Shown piece by piece: positions 17,530-26,157 of a DNA stretch of 42,740 nt. A model generated the notes under the pieces. It was not told where the DNA came from and searched no databases. It saw only the letters and a program-made list of their open reading frames with translations. A program made the translations under genes and the position numbers. The stretch is from CBDCKR01 sp964572045 (GTDB taxonomy: Bacteria; Gemmatimonadota; Gemmatimonadetes; Longimicrobiales; Gaopeijiaceae): positions 1 to 42,740 of the forward strand of contig CAZNEI010000019.1 in the NCBI GenBank assembly GCA_964572045.1, given 5' to 3'. Each line of letters begins with the position of its first letter. Positions within the stretch are counted from its first letter, which is position 1.

Positions 17530-17617
17530 GGCGGGTGACTTGGAAGAGAACGGCACGACGTGGCCGAGAAGCGGGATTTGCGGCACGTCCCCGGGGAATA
17601 CACCCGAGACACCCGCC
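17530..17617. ncRNA. Candidate structured RNA, unknown family
   Basis: Arms GGCGGGTG (17530-17537) and CACCCGCC (17610-17617) close an 88-base stretch that contains a further stem (ACGTG with CACGT, plus CCG with CGG after a one-base bulge). It matches no RNA family known to me. The call rests on folding potential only and could be chance in GC-rich DNA. Confidence 0.25.
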
Positions 17618-17711
17618 ACGGCCTCTCGAAGGCGCATCCCTTCGATCATTTGCGCTGGATAGCCGTCGCGATGGGGGGGCTCTCGGGGATGATCCTATCG
17701 AAGCCTCGTGC

Positions 17712-17927
17712 TCACTTGTACCGATAAGTGACTCGACCCTTGCTCAGGTCGTAGGGTGACAGCTCGACCTTTACCCGGTCTCCTGCGAGGACACGGATGT
17801 AATGCTGCCTCATCTTGCCCGACAGGTAAGCCAGCACCTCATGTCCGTTCTCCAGCTCCACCCTGAAGCGCGCATTGGGGAGCACCTCGCTGACAGTTCC
17901 CTCGATCTCGATTGCGTCTCTTGCCAC
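17712..17927 (-). CDS. infA: Translation initiation factor IF-1
   Basis: The 71-residue protein is a full-length IF-1 OB fold: IEIEGTVSEVLPNARFRVEL, GHEVLAYLSGKMR and the end VKVELSPYDLSKGRVTYRYK. It binds the A site of the 30S subunit during initiation. The start is GTG at 17927 (followed by ARDAIE), as is frequent for this gene. It is not in a ribosomal-protein operon here but stands alone behind a recognisable promoter, with a gene-free gap behind it. Confidence 0.97.
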   Translation of the reverse strand: MARDAIEIEGTVSEVLPNARFRVELENGHEVLAYLSGKMRQHYIRVLAGDRVKVELSPYDLSKGRVTYRYK

Positions 17928-17968
17928 TCGGTCTCACATCCGATTGGTGACTCCAACTGCCGAGCGGG

Positions 17969-17997
17969 ACGATAGCACGCTGCCACAGGCCGAGCAA
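17969..17997 (-). promoter_or_regulatory. Sigma70-type promoter of infA
   Basis: Minus-strand TTGCTC (17992-17997) and TATCGT (17969-17974) with a 17-base spacer. The predicted start near 17962 leaves a leader of about 35 bases before the infA GTG. Confidence 0.5.
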
Positions 17998-18058
17998 CGT
18001 GCAGTCGTGGTCGGCGGGCGCCCCGACCGGCCGAACGCGGCTCAAACTCGGGTGCGTG

Positions 18059-20443
18059 CTACCTGCGAAACCGGTAGCTGACCTTTGCGAAGAGGCCATC
18101 GGCCCTCGGCTGCACCCTCTCAAGGCCGAAGCGGTGGCTGTCCTTCATCTGCCGCGTGTAGCCGAAGAAGAAGACCGTCCCAGGCGACGGCTCATATGAA
18201 AGAAGCCCCTCGAGGAGAATGTCGTTGTCGTCGGACCCGGCTAGGAGCTCGCACCCGTCCTCGTCGCACTGTTGCAACGGAAGGCCTGTTTCGGGGTGCC
18301 GGATGTCGCCGTACTCCTGGCTGGAGTACTCCGCGGTGGCACGGAGAAAGAGTGCACGGTTGAACTGGTACTGTGCCTTAATTCGCGGAATCGTCGCCGT
18401 GGAGTACGCCGATCCGTCGGATTTGTGAGTCAACTCGGCATGGCGTAGTCCCAGCTCGACCGACAGAAACCGAGTCGGGAACAGCGTGAGGCTCAGGTCC
18501 CCTCCCCAGCTGTCTGCAATCTCCAGAGGCGCACCCGTACGCCGGTCGAAGATGGGAACCTCCTGCAGGTTCGCGCTGATCCGTCCCCGCAGCCTCTCCC
18601 CTCCGCTCGCGAACATGAAGGCGTTAAAGGAGTAGAGTCCGTCGAAGAACTCTCGGCTCGGTAGGAAGGGCTGCACGAGACCGTGGGTCACCGTGGCGAG
18701 GCCTTCGTAATCGGTAGCCGGCGAGAAGAACTCTGACCGGGTGCCGGTGAGCCAGAGGTTAATGTTGTTCCTCATTGCGAAGTTGACGCTCAGCCGGACC
18801 TCCGCTTCCTTCCAGCGTCCGCCCTCCCAGAACGCATCGTGATCCCAGTATGCTTGCACGTCGAGGCTCTGACCCCATCGCTCCAGGAAGGCTCCACGCC
18901 CTCCGTACCAATTGTAGGAGATCTGCGTTTGGGTGTGGGCTTCGCCGAGACGACGGATGAATCCGCTCTCGGGCCGGAAACTCCCGCTCATGTCTTCGAA
19001 GAGTGCAGTGAACGTGAGCCCGCGCCCCGCCCTTTGAAGTTGCAGATACAGGAGATTTCCTGCTGAAGCGGGGTCGTTGCCTTCCCGGTCCCAGCTCACT
19101 GCGCCCTGTGTCTGGAGGGTGTATCGCCGGGCCATCACCAGGCGAGCGTCCACCCCCACGACTCGGTTGAAGTCGGTGCTGTTGATGGTCCGATCGGTGA
19201 CGATCGCTCCGAGGTTGGACGCGGCTCCTACGTCCCGCCTGAAGCGAACGAGGTTCACGTAGGTGTCGCCGCCGCTGCCCGCGCGGTCCACCGCTCCTAG
19301 GTATCCGACGGTGGCGGCGCCCACCTTCCCCGTCAGCTTAGCTCCGGCGATCGGGTCCACGATCGTACGCGTGAAGACGAGCTGCCGGGGAAGTCCAAAG
19401 ATCTCCGTCCCCTCGAGGAAGAACGGACGCTTCTCCGGAAAGAAGAGCGCGAACCGTTCGTTCACGGCGATCTGTCCCGCGTCAGCCTCGACTTGGCTGA
19501 AGTCCGGATTGACGGTGCCGTCCAGTGTGAGGTTCGATGTGATGCCGTAGGTGAGGTTGACTCCGAACTCACCGTTCGGGCCTTCACGGAAAAACTGGTC
19601 GTCGTCGTCCAACGCTCCATCCAAGCTTCCGGTGAAGACCGGGTTGATCTCCATGAAGAGACCGGGATCAAGGTCACGGAGCTCAAGAAGTTTGCCCGCC
19701 TCAAGGAGCTTGTTTGGTTGATTCGCGAAGCTTGGCGCCCACGACTGTTGGTAGCCGTTCCGTTGAATCCGACGGGTCACCTGGATGCCCCACGATTGAA
19801 CGGGGAGCCTTGGGAAGCGCAGGCTCTTGAAGGGGATCCTAAGCTCGATCTCATACCCCTCGTCCGTGAGGCGTCCGTCGGACTCCCAAATGAAGTCCGG
19901 GTTGTCGTCGATGGGAGGGCGTTGAAAGCCTCCGCCACCGCCGAAGCGCCCTCCGCCGCGACGTCCACCGCTCCCGCCCTCAAGCCATATGCCGTCGTGC
20001 TGGACCCCGAAGGGGTTTACGGCGAACGCGTAGGCACGCCTCTGGTCATTGAAGGTGTCGAGGATGATCCGCACGTAGTCGTTGGAGCGGGTGACTTCAT
20101 CTCGTTCAGCCATGGTTGCCCGGATGCCCTCGGGATCCGAGTCGAACGCAGTGATCGCGAAATAAATGGCATCATCCGTCACGAAGACCCGTACCTCAGT
20201 CGGCTGCGACGCCACGATACCCTCTGACGGATCGTATTGCGTGAAGCCCGTCAGGACCGGGACAGTGCCCCAGACGGCCTCGTCGATCCGCCCATCCACG
20301 CTCACGCTCGGGTTCGAGAAGCGGGGGGTGGCGATCTCCGTCTGCGCCGATGAGCCGTCGTACTCCCGGGCATTCGGGCCGGACAACGCCGTGTCGGGCA
20401 CCGCACTGCTGAGCTGCAGGACTGCTAGGAATGTTGGGATCAT
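18059..20443 (-). CDS. DUF5916-type protein: CBM9-like domain plus outer-membrane barrel
   Basis: The protein of about 794 residues begins with a short signal-like stretch (MIPTFLAVLQLSSAV), then a carbohydrate-binding-family-9-like domain (about 38-230, with VDGRIDEAVWGTVPVLTGF). A long C-terminal region of alternating strands ends in SYRFRR, as expected for an outer-membrane barrel. A Gly/Arg-rich loop (GGRRGGGRFGGGGGF) lies near residue 165. The family is common in Gemmatimonadota, Bacteroidota and Acidobacteriota, but its function is unknown; surface binding of a glycan or metal complex is a guess. I use the ATG at 20443, since upstream residues of the open frame look non-coding. A TATACT at 20498-20503 (minus) could be its -10 box. 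Confidence 0.8.
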   Translation of the reverse strand: MIPTFLAVLQLSSAVPDTALSGPNAREYDGSSAQTEIATPRFSNPSVSVDGRIDEAVWGTVPVLTGFTQYDPSEGIVASQPTEVRVFVTDDAIYFAITAFDSDPEGIRATMAERDEVTRSNDYVRIILDTFNDQRRAYAFAVNPFGVQHDGIWLEGGSGGRRGGGRFGGGGGFQRPPIDDNPDFIWESDGRLTDEGYEIELRIPFKSLRFPRLPVQSWGIQVTRRIQRNGYQQSWAPSFANQPNKLLEAGKLLELRDLDPGLFMEINPVFTGSLDGALDDDDQFFREGPNGEFGVNLTYGITSNLTLDGTVNPDFSQVEADAGQIAVNERFALFFPEKRPFFLEGTEIFGLPRQLVFTRTIVDPIAGAKLTGKVGAATVGYLGAVDRAGSGGDTYVNLVRFRRDVGAASNLGAIVTDRTINSTDFNRVVGVDARLVMARRYTLQTQGAVSWDREGNDPASAGNLLYLQLQRAGRGLTFTALFEDMSGSFRPESGFIRRLGEAHTQTQISYNWYGGRGAFLERWGQSLDVQAYWDHDAFWEGGRWKEAEVRLSVNFAMRNNINLWLTGTRSEFFSPATDYEGLATVTHGLVQPFLPSREFFDGLYSFNAFMFASGGERLRGRISANLQEVPIFDRRTGAPLEIADSWGGDLSLTLFPTRFLSVELGLRHAELTHKSDGSAYSTATIPRIKAQYQFNRALFLRATAEYSSQEYGDIRHPETGLPLQQCDEDGCELLAGSDDNDILLEGLLSYEPSPGTVFFFGYTRQMKDSHRFGLERVQPRADGLFAKVSYRFRR

Positions 20444-20497
20444 CTTGACCGCGCTTTGAGCTGCGCTCCGCCCCTTCGGCTGCTTGTCGAGCCTGTT

Positions 20498-20503
20498 AGT
20501 ATA
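20498..20503 (-). promoter_or_regulatory. Possible -10 box for the DUF5916 gene
   Basis: Minus-strand TATACT, a 5/6 match, 54 bases before the ATG at 20443. No good -35 box is visible. Confidence 0.3.
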
Positions 20504-20685
20504 TCGAATCTGTGGGAGGCAGTGCGAATCGAGTCCCGACCTGACCCGAGACACTCCATACCAACAAGACCCGTTCCCTGCCCGGAAGGTTGAAGTCGGA
20601 CCTTGCGCCCCTAGGAGGACGGAGTCGCATATTCGCAGTCCGCAGCCCACAGAGCGGAACCCTTGCAAACGTCGGGATCGGAACG

Positions 20686-20892
20686 ATGGGTCGCGACTTC
20701 AACATGCGCGAACGCAACACAATCAGAGCGGCTCTCGCGGTCGGCGAGGTTCCTGGATGCCCGGCATGCATGAGCCCCCTCGAGCACATGAAGATCGGGC
20801 CTCGAGGGGACGTCCCCTATGTGCGGCGGCGAGTATGGCTGACGTGCGTGTCGTGCGACAAGGCCATCGTGCTTGATCAACCGGAAGCGTAG
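20686..20892 (+). CDS. Small zinc-ribbon protein, 68 aa
   Basis: The product has two CxxC knuckles, CPAC (C25, C28) and CVSC (C54, C57), about 25 residues apart: a four-Cys zinc ribbon. There is no signal peptide. Function unknown; such small ribbons often bind nucleic acid or act as adaptors. I chose the ATG at 20686, with GGATCGGAA upstream; an ATG at 20704 is also possible. The stop is 8 bases before the PorV-like gene, so the two are likely cotranscribed. Confidence 0.65.
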   Translation: MGRDFNMRERNTIRAALAVGEVPGCPACMSPLEHMKIGPRGDVPYVRRRVWLTCVSCDKAIVLDQPEA

Positions 20893-20900
20893 CGATCACG

Positions 20901-21890
20901 ATGCGACTCTACCCCATCACACCCGCCTCGGTAGGGACGATCGCCCCCACCCCGGACAGCGCAGCGTCTGAACGACGATACCGCTCTGCGATCCTCGTTC
21001 TCGTGCTGGCGCTCGCGGGTTCGGCACCCGGAGCCGCGCAGCTACGCGATCACGGACCGATCATTCTCGAGCTCCCGGCCAGCACGAGCGCATTGGCCAT
21101 GGGTGGTGCACACCAGCTTACTGGAGGTCGTAGCGATGCGATCTTCTATAATCCCGCCCTCCTTGCGATCGCGACGGGAGCCGTGCTTGACTTCCAGACG
21201 TTCGACTCGGAGGCAACGGCCCTAGCGGCTTCCACTGCGGTCGAGTGGTGGCAGGGAAGCGTCGGGCTAGGGCTCCAGACCCTCAGCTACTCGAGTGACG
21301 CGAGGCACCCCCGCGAGGTGCTGGGGGAAACCGGCTTGTTCGATCGGGGGGAGCTTGGCGCGGCCGAAATCGTGGCCACTGCCGGGTATGCGCTGGAGAT
21401 CGCAGGGATGGAGTGGGGGATCGCTGTAAAGGCGGTCGAGCAGCGTCTGGGGGAAGCGAAGGACGTGGCGGTCGGGGGCGATGTGGGCGCCTCTCTTGAG
21501 TTAGGCGAGATCCGGCTCGGTGTTGCGGCCCAGAACCTGGGTTCCGCACTGGAGCTGGGGGGGGTGTCGGCCGATCTCGCCCAGCGCGTGACGCTGGGCG
21601 CCTCAGCTCAAGGATGGGAGGTCGGTCCTCTCGATCTGGGTGTATCGGCCGCGCTTTCGAGAGAAGCGAGCGGAAGGCTGGTCCCCGCCCTCGGAGCGGA
21701 AGTGGCGTGGTGGCCCGTTGTGGGTCGGACCTTCGTGGGATGGGTCGGCGTCCGGAGGTCCGCAGACGCCCGAGTCGACGAATTCACTTTCGGTGCGGGC
21801 TTTCACGGAGATGCTCTCGGGCTCGAATATGCGCGCCAGGGTTTCGAGCACTACGGGGCTTCCCACCGATTCGGGATCAGCTGGCGGTGA
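20901..21890 (+). CDS. PorV/PorQ- or UPF0164-like secreted beta-barrel protein
   Basis: The 329-residue protein has a delayed signal peptide (hydrophobic about 27-46, ending PGAAQ) and then the signature region ASTSALAMGGAHQLTGGRSDAIFYNPALLA. This region resembles the start of PorV/PorQ and UPF0164 proteins, which are FadL-like outer-membrane barrels. The rest is alternating strands ending ASHRFGISWR. In Bacteroidota such proteins serve the type IX secretion system; no other type IX genes are in this window, so the role is open. The N-terminus before the signal peptide is long, and the true start may be further in. Confidence 0.65.
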   Translation: MRLYPITPASVGTIAPTPDSAASERRYRSAILVLVLALAGSAPGAAQLRDHGPIILELPASTSALAMGGAHQLTGGRSDAIFYNPALLAIATGAVLDFQTFDSEATALAASTAVEWWQGSVGLGLQTLSYSSDARHPREVLGETGLFDRGELGAAEIVATAGYALEIAGMEWGIAVKAVEQRLGEAKDVAVGGDVGASLELGEIRLGVAAQNLGSALELGGVSADLAQRVTLGASAQGWEVGPLDLGVSAALSREASGRLVPALGAEVAWWPVVGRTFVGWVGVRRSADARVDEFTFGAGFHGDALGLEYARQGFEHYGASHRFGISWR

Positions 21891-21940
21891 CGGACGTTGG
21901 CCTGTCCCCGATGACGGTCCCAAGCTCCTGGGAGCCGATC

Positions 21941-23893
21941 TCATCTTGTATCCGGCGCAATCCTCGCGGACGTGAAGGCGGGGTCCAGGAAGGAAATCCC
22001 CACATCGTCGACAACCACCGCGCCCGCCTCGGTACGGTCGAACACGAGGCGGATTTCGGCGAGGCTCCTCAATTCGAGCGACGGGCGACGTTGCCTGAAA
22101 TCGGCGAGCGGAATCGAGTACGTGTGGAGCACCAGCTCGTAGAGCTGGCCGAAGCGCTCTTCCTCCAGGTCCCGCCGCCGCAGGACTCGCGTTTCAAGCG
22201 GCCGACGGATCGGTCCGTAAAGGCTCAGCGCCACCGTGGCCGAACGGCCTTCGGCATCCACTAGCTCGATGCTAAGGTCGACGGGCTTCTCATCCTCTCT
22301 GTCGGGGTCTTCAATCTCAGCTCGACGATCTAGGTCTTCTGAATCCCGGTCTCCGCTCGACAGGCCGTCTTTCGCCGCTTCCCTAGGCCCGGGCCTGTCC
22401 GATACGGCCGTCAGCGACAGCTGAAGGGACGCTCCGTCGCTCAGCCTCCACGCACGGCCAAGCGTGTCGGGTAGCGACACCGTGAAGCTCGCCGGGCGGC
22501 CGAGCTCACCCGACCCCTCCACTCTCCGGTTCCACCCGAGCCACGCTGCCTGATTCACCTGCGATGCCGAGGTAGTCGGTCTATTTCGCGAGCGGAGGAG
22601 CAATTCGCGCTCCCTCCATGTGCCGAGGCTGTCACCCATGAGCGTCACGCCTGCGACGCTTCCGGTTGTCACGTCGATATCCTCTTCGAAGCTCGCCAAG
22701 GGGCGAAACGTGTGGTCCTCGAAGCGCGTCACGTACATCGTCTTCGGCAGCCATCCTCCGGCTACTCGGTGGTCCCGAAAAAGAGGCAGGTACTCCCGGT
22801 TGTCCCGAAGTGAGTATTCGAGGAAAGCCGAAATGTAGATCCGGGCGATCTCCCGTTGATCGTCCGGGTCAAGCAGGCCCCGTAGATCGAGGATGCGGCC
22901 GCTCCGCGGTCCGCGATCGTGAGCGCCCCACACGGTGTTCCACTGTCCGTGGTTCGCCCGGTACACGTAGATCGCCGCCTTGAGGTGGGGCAGGCCGTCG
23001 GTGAACTCAACTCGCTTATACAAGCGAAGTCCATGAAAGCTCGTGACATCTCCATCGTGAGAGCCGTGCAGGACCATGTAGTTCACGTTCTTGACGGGGG
23101 CGAAGCGATCAGTGGGAAGGTACTGACCGTCGACGGGAGCGATGGCGATGATCGCCTTGATGTCGAAGCCGAAGTTGAGGCGCACGTTGCCGTCGTCCGG
23201 GTAGCGGCGAAGCCGGTTGAACGCAGCAGCGTGTCCGACCGCCTCTCCGCCCCGTGAGTGCCCGATAAGGCCAATCCTCCCCATGTCCACTTTTGAGAAG
23301 AAGGGGTTTTCCGTGTCCTCGACGAATCCTCTCCACGCCTCAAGGTGTTTCAGCAGGAGCCACCCCCGAGCGTCGTTCTCCTGACGGATACCTCCGTTCA
23401 CGAAATTCATGTCGAGGGATGCCAGAACGTAGCCGCGGCTAGCGAGCATCTCGCCCAAATAGGCGTATCCCGGGTCGGAGAAGTCGCGCATGTCATGGTT
23501 TCCGTGCACCACAAGAACCAGCGGAAAGGGTCCCGCTCCGTCCGGATACCAGACTCGCCCGTTCAGGGGAAACTCCTCGGGAGTGAATCCCCAGTACCGG
23601 TTCCGGGACTCGGCCTGGTCCCCCAGGTCGATGAAACTCGACGCGTCGACGGGCTCCGTCTTGATCGCCACCCCATCGCCGTATTCAGGCCGGTTTGTGT
23701 CGTCCCCGCGTCCATACGTGAGGGTCAGCACCGCATGGGATCCGCGGGCCGAAGGACTGGAGCCCCGCATGAGCTGTTGAGCGAGGACAGTGGGGTGATC
23801 GCTGTCCTCGAGTCGGACGGCGGGGCGGCAACCCATCACAGCGATGAGGAGAACCGCGCCGATGGCGACGCGACGGTGTCGCCGAACGCTCAT
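21941..23893 (-). CDS. Alpha/beta-hydrolase lipoprotein with C-terminal domain
   Basis: A lipoprotein signal ends in the lipobox VMGC (C22). The hydrolase domain (about 100-420) has the oxyanion region VLVVHGNHD, the nucleophile elbow GHSRGG (S213), a likely catalytic Asp near HGSHDGDV (280-282) and His in NHGQWN (H315). The C-terminal part (about 440-650) is beta-rich with a highly charged insertion (about 560-600). It is probably an esterase or chlorophyllase/PHB-depolymerase-like enzyme anchored to a membrane and facing the periplasm or outside; substrate unknown. I use the ATG at 23893, since upstream open frame lacks a signal. It follows the ferritin gene on the same strand with a 181-base gap. 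Confidence 0.85.
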   Translation of the reverse strand: MSVRRHRRVAIGAVLLIAVMGCRPAVRLEDSDHPTVLAQQLMRGSSPSARGSHAVLTLTYGRGDDTNRPEYGDGVAIKTEPVDASSFIDLGDQAESRNRYWGFTPEEFPLNGRVWYPDGAGPFPLVLVVHGNHDMRDFSDPGYAYLGEMLASRGYVLASLDMNFVNGGIRQENDARGWLLLKHLEAWRGFVEDTENPFFSKVDMGRIGLIGHSRGGEAVGHAAAFNRLRRYPDDGNVRLNFGFDIKAIIAIAPVDGQYLPTDRFAPVKNVNYMVLHGSHDGDVTSFHGLRLYKRVEFTDGLPHLKAAIYVYRANHGQWNTVWGAHDRGPRSGRILDLRGLLDPDDQREIARIYISAFLEYSLRDNREYLPLFRDHRVAGGWLPKTMYVTRFEDHTFRPLASFEEDIDVTTGSVAGVTLMGDSLGTWRERELLLRSRNRPTTSASQVNQAAWLGWNRRVEGSGELGRPASFTVSLPDTLGRAWRLSDGASLQLSLTAVSDRPGPREAAKDGLSSGDRDSEDLDRRAEIEDPDREDEKPVDLSIELVDAEGRSATVALSLYGPIRRPLETRVLRRRDLEEERFGQLYELVLHTYSIPLADFRQRRPSLELRSLAEIRLVFDRTEAGAVVVDDVGISFLDPAFTSARIAPDTR

Positions 23894-24074
23894 AAGTCTC
23901 GTCCCAACGTCTTTGGCCCCGAGGTCGCGACCGGGCAAACGGGCGCGAACGCCGCTCTGCACGATTCTAGGAGCGGCGTGGTCTCTGGTGCAATTGCGCG
24001 GGGTATGTACGAGCCCGGAGGTCCCGCGCGGCACCTCCGAGCGGGGGCAGCCCCCAGCCGCGGACGGCGTCCCG

Positions 24075-24578
24075 TCAATCGCCGTCGGTCTCGAGCACCC
24101 GAGCGCCGAACTCCCGGTCGAGCATGAGAAGCGCGGCCTGTTCGTCGCCAGCCATTCGAACCTGATCGCGAGCAACAGAAGCGTTGTCCTCCTCCTCCAC
24201 CTGCTCGGCGATGAACCACTGGAGCTCCTGCTGCGCCGCCCAATCACCTTCCTCGCCTGCGGTCTCGAAGAGCCGATGGATCATCTCAGTCACCTTCTTC
24301 TCGTGAGCTGCAACGTCCTCAAAGACCTCGATGGCGGATCCGAATTCCGTGGGAGGTGCATCGACGGCCTGCAGCCGAACGCGCGCACCGCGGCGAAGCA
24401 CGTGGTCGTAGAGCCGCAACGCGTGGGACAGCTCCTCTTCCGCCTGCAGCTGCATCCAGTGCGCAAAGCCCGGGAGGCTCTCGGCCTCGAAGTGTGCGGA
24501 CATCGACAGGTAGAGATACGCCGAGGCCAGCTCTCGCTGGATTTGATCGTTAAAGGCACCCAGAACCCTTTCTCTCAT
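24075..24578 (-). CDS. ftnA: Bacterial non-haem ferritin
   Basis: The 167-residue four-helix-bundle protein has the full ferroxidase centre by hand alignment with E. coli FtnA: E16, E49, H52, E93, Q126, and E129 at the third site. It oxidises Fe2+ and stores iron as a 24-mer shell in the cytoplasm. The ATG at 24578 follows GAGGG by a good spacing; an upstream extension of the frame to 24815 has no family counterpart. A DtxR/MntR-type regulator is 17 kb away, and no operator was seen. Confidence 0.93.
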   Translation of the reverse strand: MRERVLGAFNDQIQRELASAYLYLSMSAHFEAESLPGFAHWMQLQAEEELSHALRLYDHVLRRGARVRLQAVDAPPTEFGSAIEVFEDVAAHEKKVTEMIHRLFETAGEEGDWAAQQELQWFIAEQVEEEDNASVARDQVRMAGDEQAALLMLDREFGARVLETDGD

Positions 24579-25051
24579 CAGCAACCCTCGTTCGTCAGGC
24601 GTTCCCGCGTGGCTCCGGACGAGGCCGACGGGGGGGACGCTTCCAAAAGACAATCCGTGCACGAAACCGTAAGGCCGTGAGAAGGCCAATGCGCCCGATC
24701 CGGGCCGTCCGCGTCGAGGGCGGAGGCGTGAGGAGGAGCCATGGAAGCACGATTGCGACAACCATCCACCGCGTGAAGCGTCTCGTAGCGGAGCGGACCC
24801 AGGCACTCGCGCCAAGCTCGTCTACCCTCGAGAGTCGGAGAAGTGCGTCGGAACGCCGGCTTTACAACTCAGTTCTGGTCGCCGATCCTTCCCGCCGCGG
24901 GCAGCCTCGCTCCACCCTTGCCCGAACGCTGGCCAGCTGGCCTCCTCGCGTGGCCCTCCGTGGAATCCCACGCCCGTTCCTCATCGGTGGGGGGACGGGA
25001 GCAGGAGGTAGGAGTCAAGCCCCTCGCCACGCCTCCCGCAGGCGTCGTCAT

Positions 25052-25081
25052 TTGACGCGACGAGCCCTGCGCATCTATTAC
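25052..25081 (+). promoter_or_regulatory. Candidate promoter of the envelope operon
   Basis: TTGACG (25052-25057) and TATTAC (25076-25081) with an 18-base spacer. Transcription from here would give a leader of about 175 bases before the GTG at 25265, which includes the hairpin at 25204-25232. Confidence 0.45.
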
Positions 25082-25203
25082 GTGATTCGCCTGCGTCTTC
25101 CTTCGGCTAGGCCCTCGAAGCCAAGCCTAGGTCCCTCCGTGCTGGAGGAACCTTCCCCGCGGGAGAACGTAGCGATACATCCCCGTGGCCTGAGCGTCGC
25201 GGT

Positions 25204-25232
25204 CCCGCGCATGGTGCATCATGCGTGGCGGG
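25204..25232 (+). promoter_or_regulatory. Leader hairpin or operator before the envelope operon
   Basis: CCCGCGCATG (25204-25213), loop GTGCAT, then CATGC, a GTG bulge and GCGGG (25220-25232): a 10-bp stem with one 3-base bulge, ending 32 bases before the first start codon. Confidence 0.35.
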
Positions 25233-25264
25233 GAAGTTGCTGGACGACGAGATCGGAGTGAACG

Positions 25265-26143
25265 GTGCGTGCAGTTGTGCCTCTCTTGAGTGCGGCCACA
25301 CTCGCCTTTATCGCTGGCCCATCCACGCCCCCCGAAGCCACCGCCCCCTCTTCGCGGAAGCCGTCCTCGCAGCGGCCCGCAGCCACCCGCTTCCTGCCTC
25401 CGGAAGTCGTCTATCGGGCGTTCGGGCTCGGAGACCTCGACGGGCGTGCGGAGGATCCCGCCCAAGACCTGAGCCTGCCGCGGGAATTCTACTTCTCCCG
25501 GGTGGAGTACACGAGCTACGGCCGGAGCTTCTGGAGGAGGGGCTCGTGGGCAACGGACTATCCGAAGGCCGACCAGATCTTCCTGTCGTTCATCGATCGG
25601 CTCCTTCCGAACCTCGACGCCTATGAGCGGGAGCATCCGGTCCGCCTCGACGACCTCGAGGTGCGCCGCTTTCCCTATCTCTACGCCCTCGAGGTAGGGC
25701 GGATGGCACTGACGGAACCGGAGGTGGAGGGGCTTCGAAACTACCTCATAGCCGGCGGGTTCCTGGTGATCGACGACTTCTGGGGAACGCGGGAGTGGGC
25801 CAACTTCGAGTACCAGATGCAGACGGTGCTGCCCGGCTACCAGATCGTCGACCTTCCCCTCGACCACCCGATCTTCACGACCTTCTACGAGATCGAGGAG
25901 ATCCTGCAGGTGCCCAACGTTCGCAACGGCGTAAACCGTTGGCAGACTCATGAGAGGGACGGATACGTCCCGATGGTCAAGGGCATCCACGACGAGAACG
26001 GCCGCCTCATGGTGGTCATCAACTTCAATACCGACCTGGGCGACGCCTGGGAATGGGCCGACCACCCCTATTACCCCCTGAAGTACTCGACTTATGCGTA
26101 TGAGATGGGCGTGAATATGATCGTGTACGCCATGAGCCACTGA
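25265..26143 (+). CDS. DUF4159 protein, first copy
   Basis: The 292-residue exported protein (hydrophobic N-terminus LLSAATLAFIAG) has the DUF4159 pattern: RVEYTSYG, DYPKADQIFLSFI, YALEVGRMALTEPEVEGLRNYLIAGGFLVIDDFWG and an end motif YEMGVNMIVYAMSH. The fold is related to class-I glutamine-amidotransferase-like domains without an evident catalytic Cys. Function unknown; it is often encoded with MoxR, DUF58 and BatA-type proteins. The GTG at 25265 has GGAG 6 bases before it. It is paralogous to the gene at 32110 (both share EV-GLRNYL--GGFL--DDF and the C-terminal signature). The next gene starts 14 bases on. Confidence 0.85.
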   Translation: MRAVVPLLSAATLAFIAGPSTPPEATAPSSRKPSSQRPAATRFLPPEVVYRAFGLGDLDGRAEDPAQDLSLPREFYFSRVEYTSYGRSFWRRGSWATDYPKADQIFLSFIDRLLPNLDAYEREHPVRLDDLEVRRFPYLYALEVGRMALTEPEVEGLRNYLIAGGFLVIDDFWGTREWANFEYQMQTVLPGYQIVDLPLDHPIFTTFYEIEEILQVPNVRNGVNRWQTHERDGYVPMVKGIHDENGRLMVVINFNTDLGDAWEWADHPYYPLKYSTYAYEMGVNMIVYAMSH

Positions 26144-26157
26144 CAGGCTTCGCGGGA

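Larger units (their letters stand above)
17002..17711. other. Gene-free gap between infA and hup with long inverted repeats
   Basis: These 710 bases lie downstream of infA and upstream of hup. Open frames are present but encode Arg/Ser/Pro-rich sequence typical of shadow translation, and no tRNA, SRP RNA, tmRNA or RNase P signature was found. The stretch holds perfect inverted repeats (entered separately) and direct copies of GGCATCGG at 17285 and 17302. The best guess is a structured untranslated RNA or processed leader, but no known RNA family was recognised. Confidence 0.5.
24579..25264. other. Intergenic region upstream of the large envelope operon
   Basis: These 686 bases lie between the divergent ferritin gene and the first DUF4159 gene. 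A plus-strand open frame at 24677-25261 is Arg/Ser-rich and not convincing. The region contains a candidate promoter (25052-25081) and a leader hairpin (25204-25232). Confidence 0.5.

Noticed and set aside
17085..17612. 175-codon minus-strand open frame in the infA-hup gap
   Set aside because: Composition is Arg/Ser/Pro-rich with no motif, no ribosome binding site and overlapping inverted repeats; it looks like chance translation of GC-rich DNA.
24677..25261. 194-codon plus-strand open frame before the envelope operon
   Set aside because: Arg/Ser-rich, no family, covers the candidate promoter and leader hairpin.
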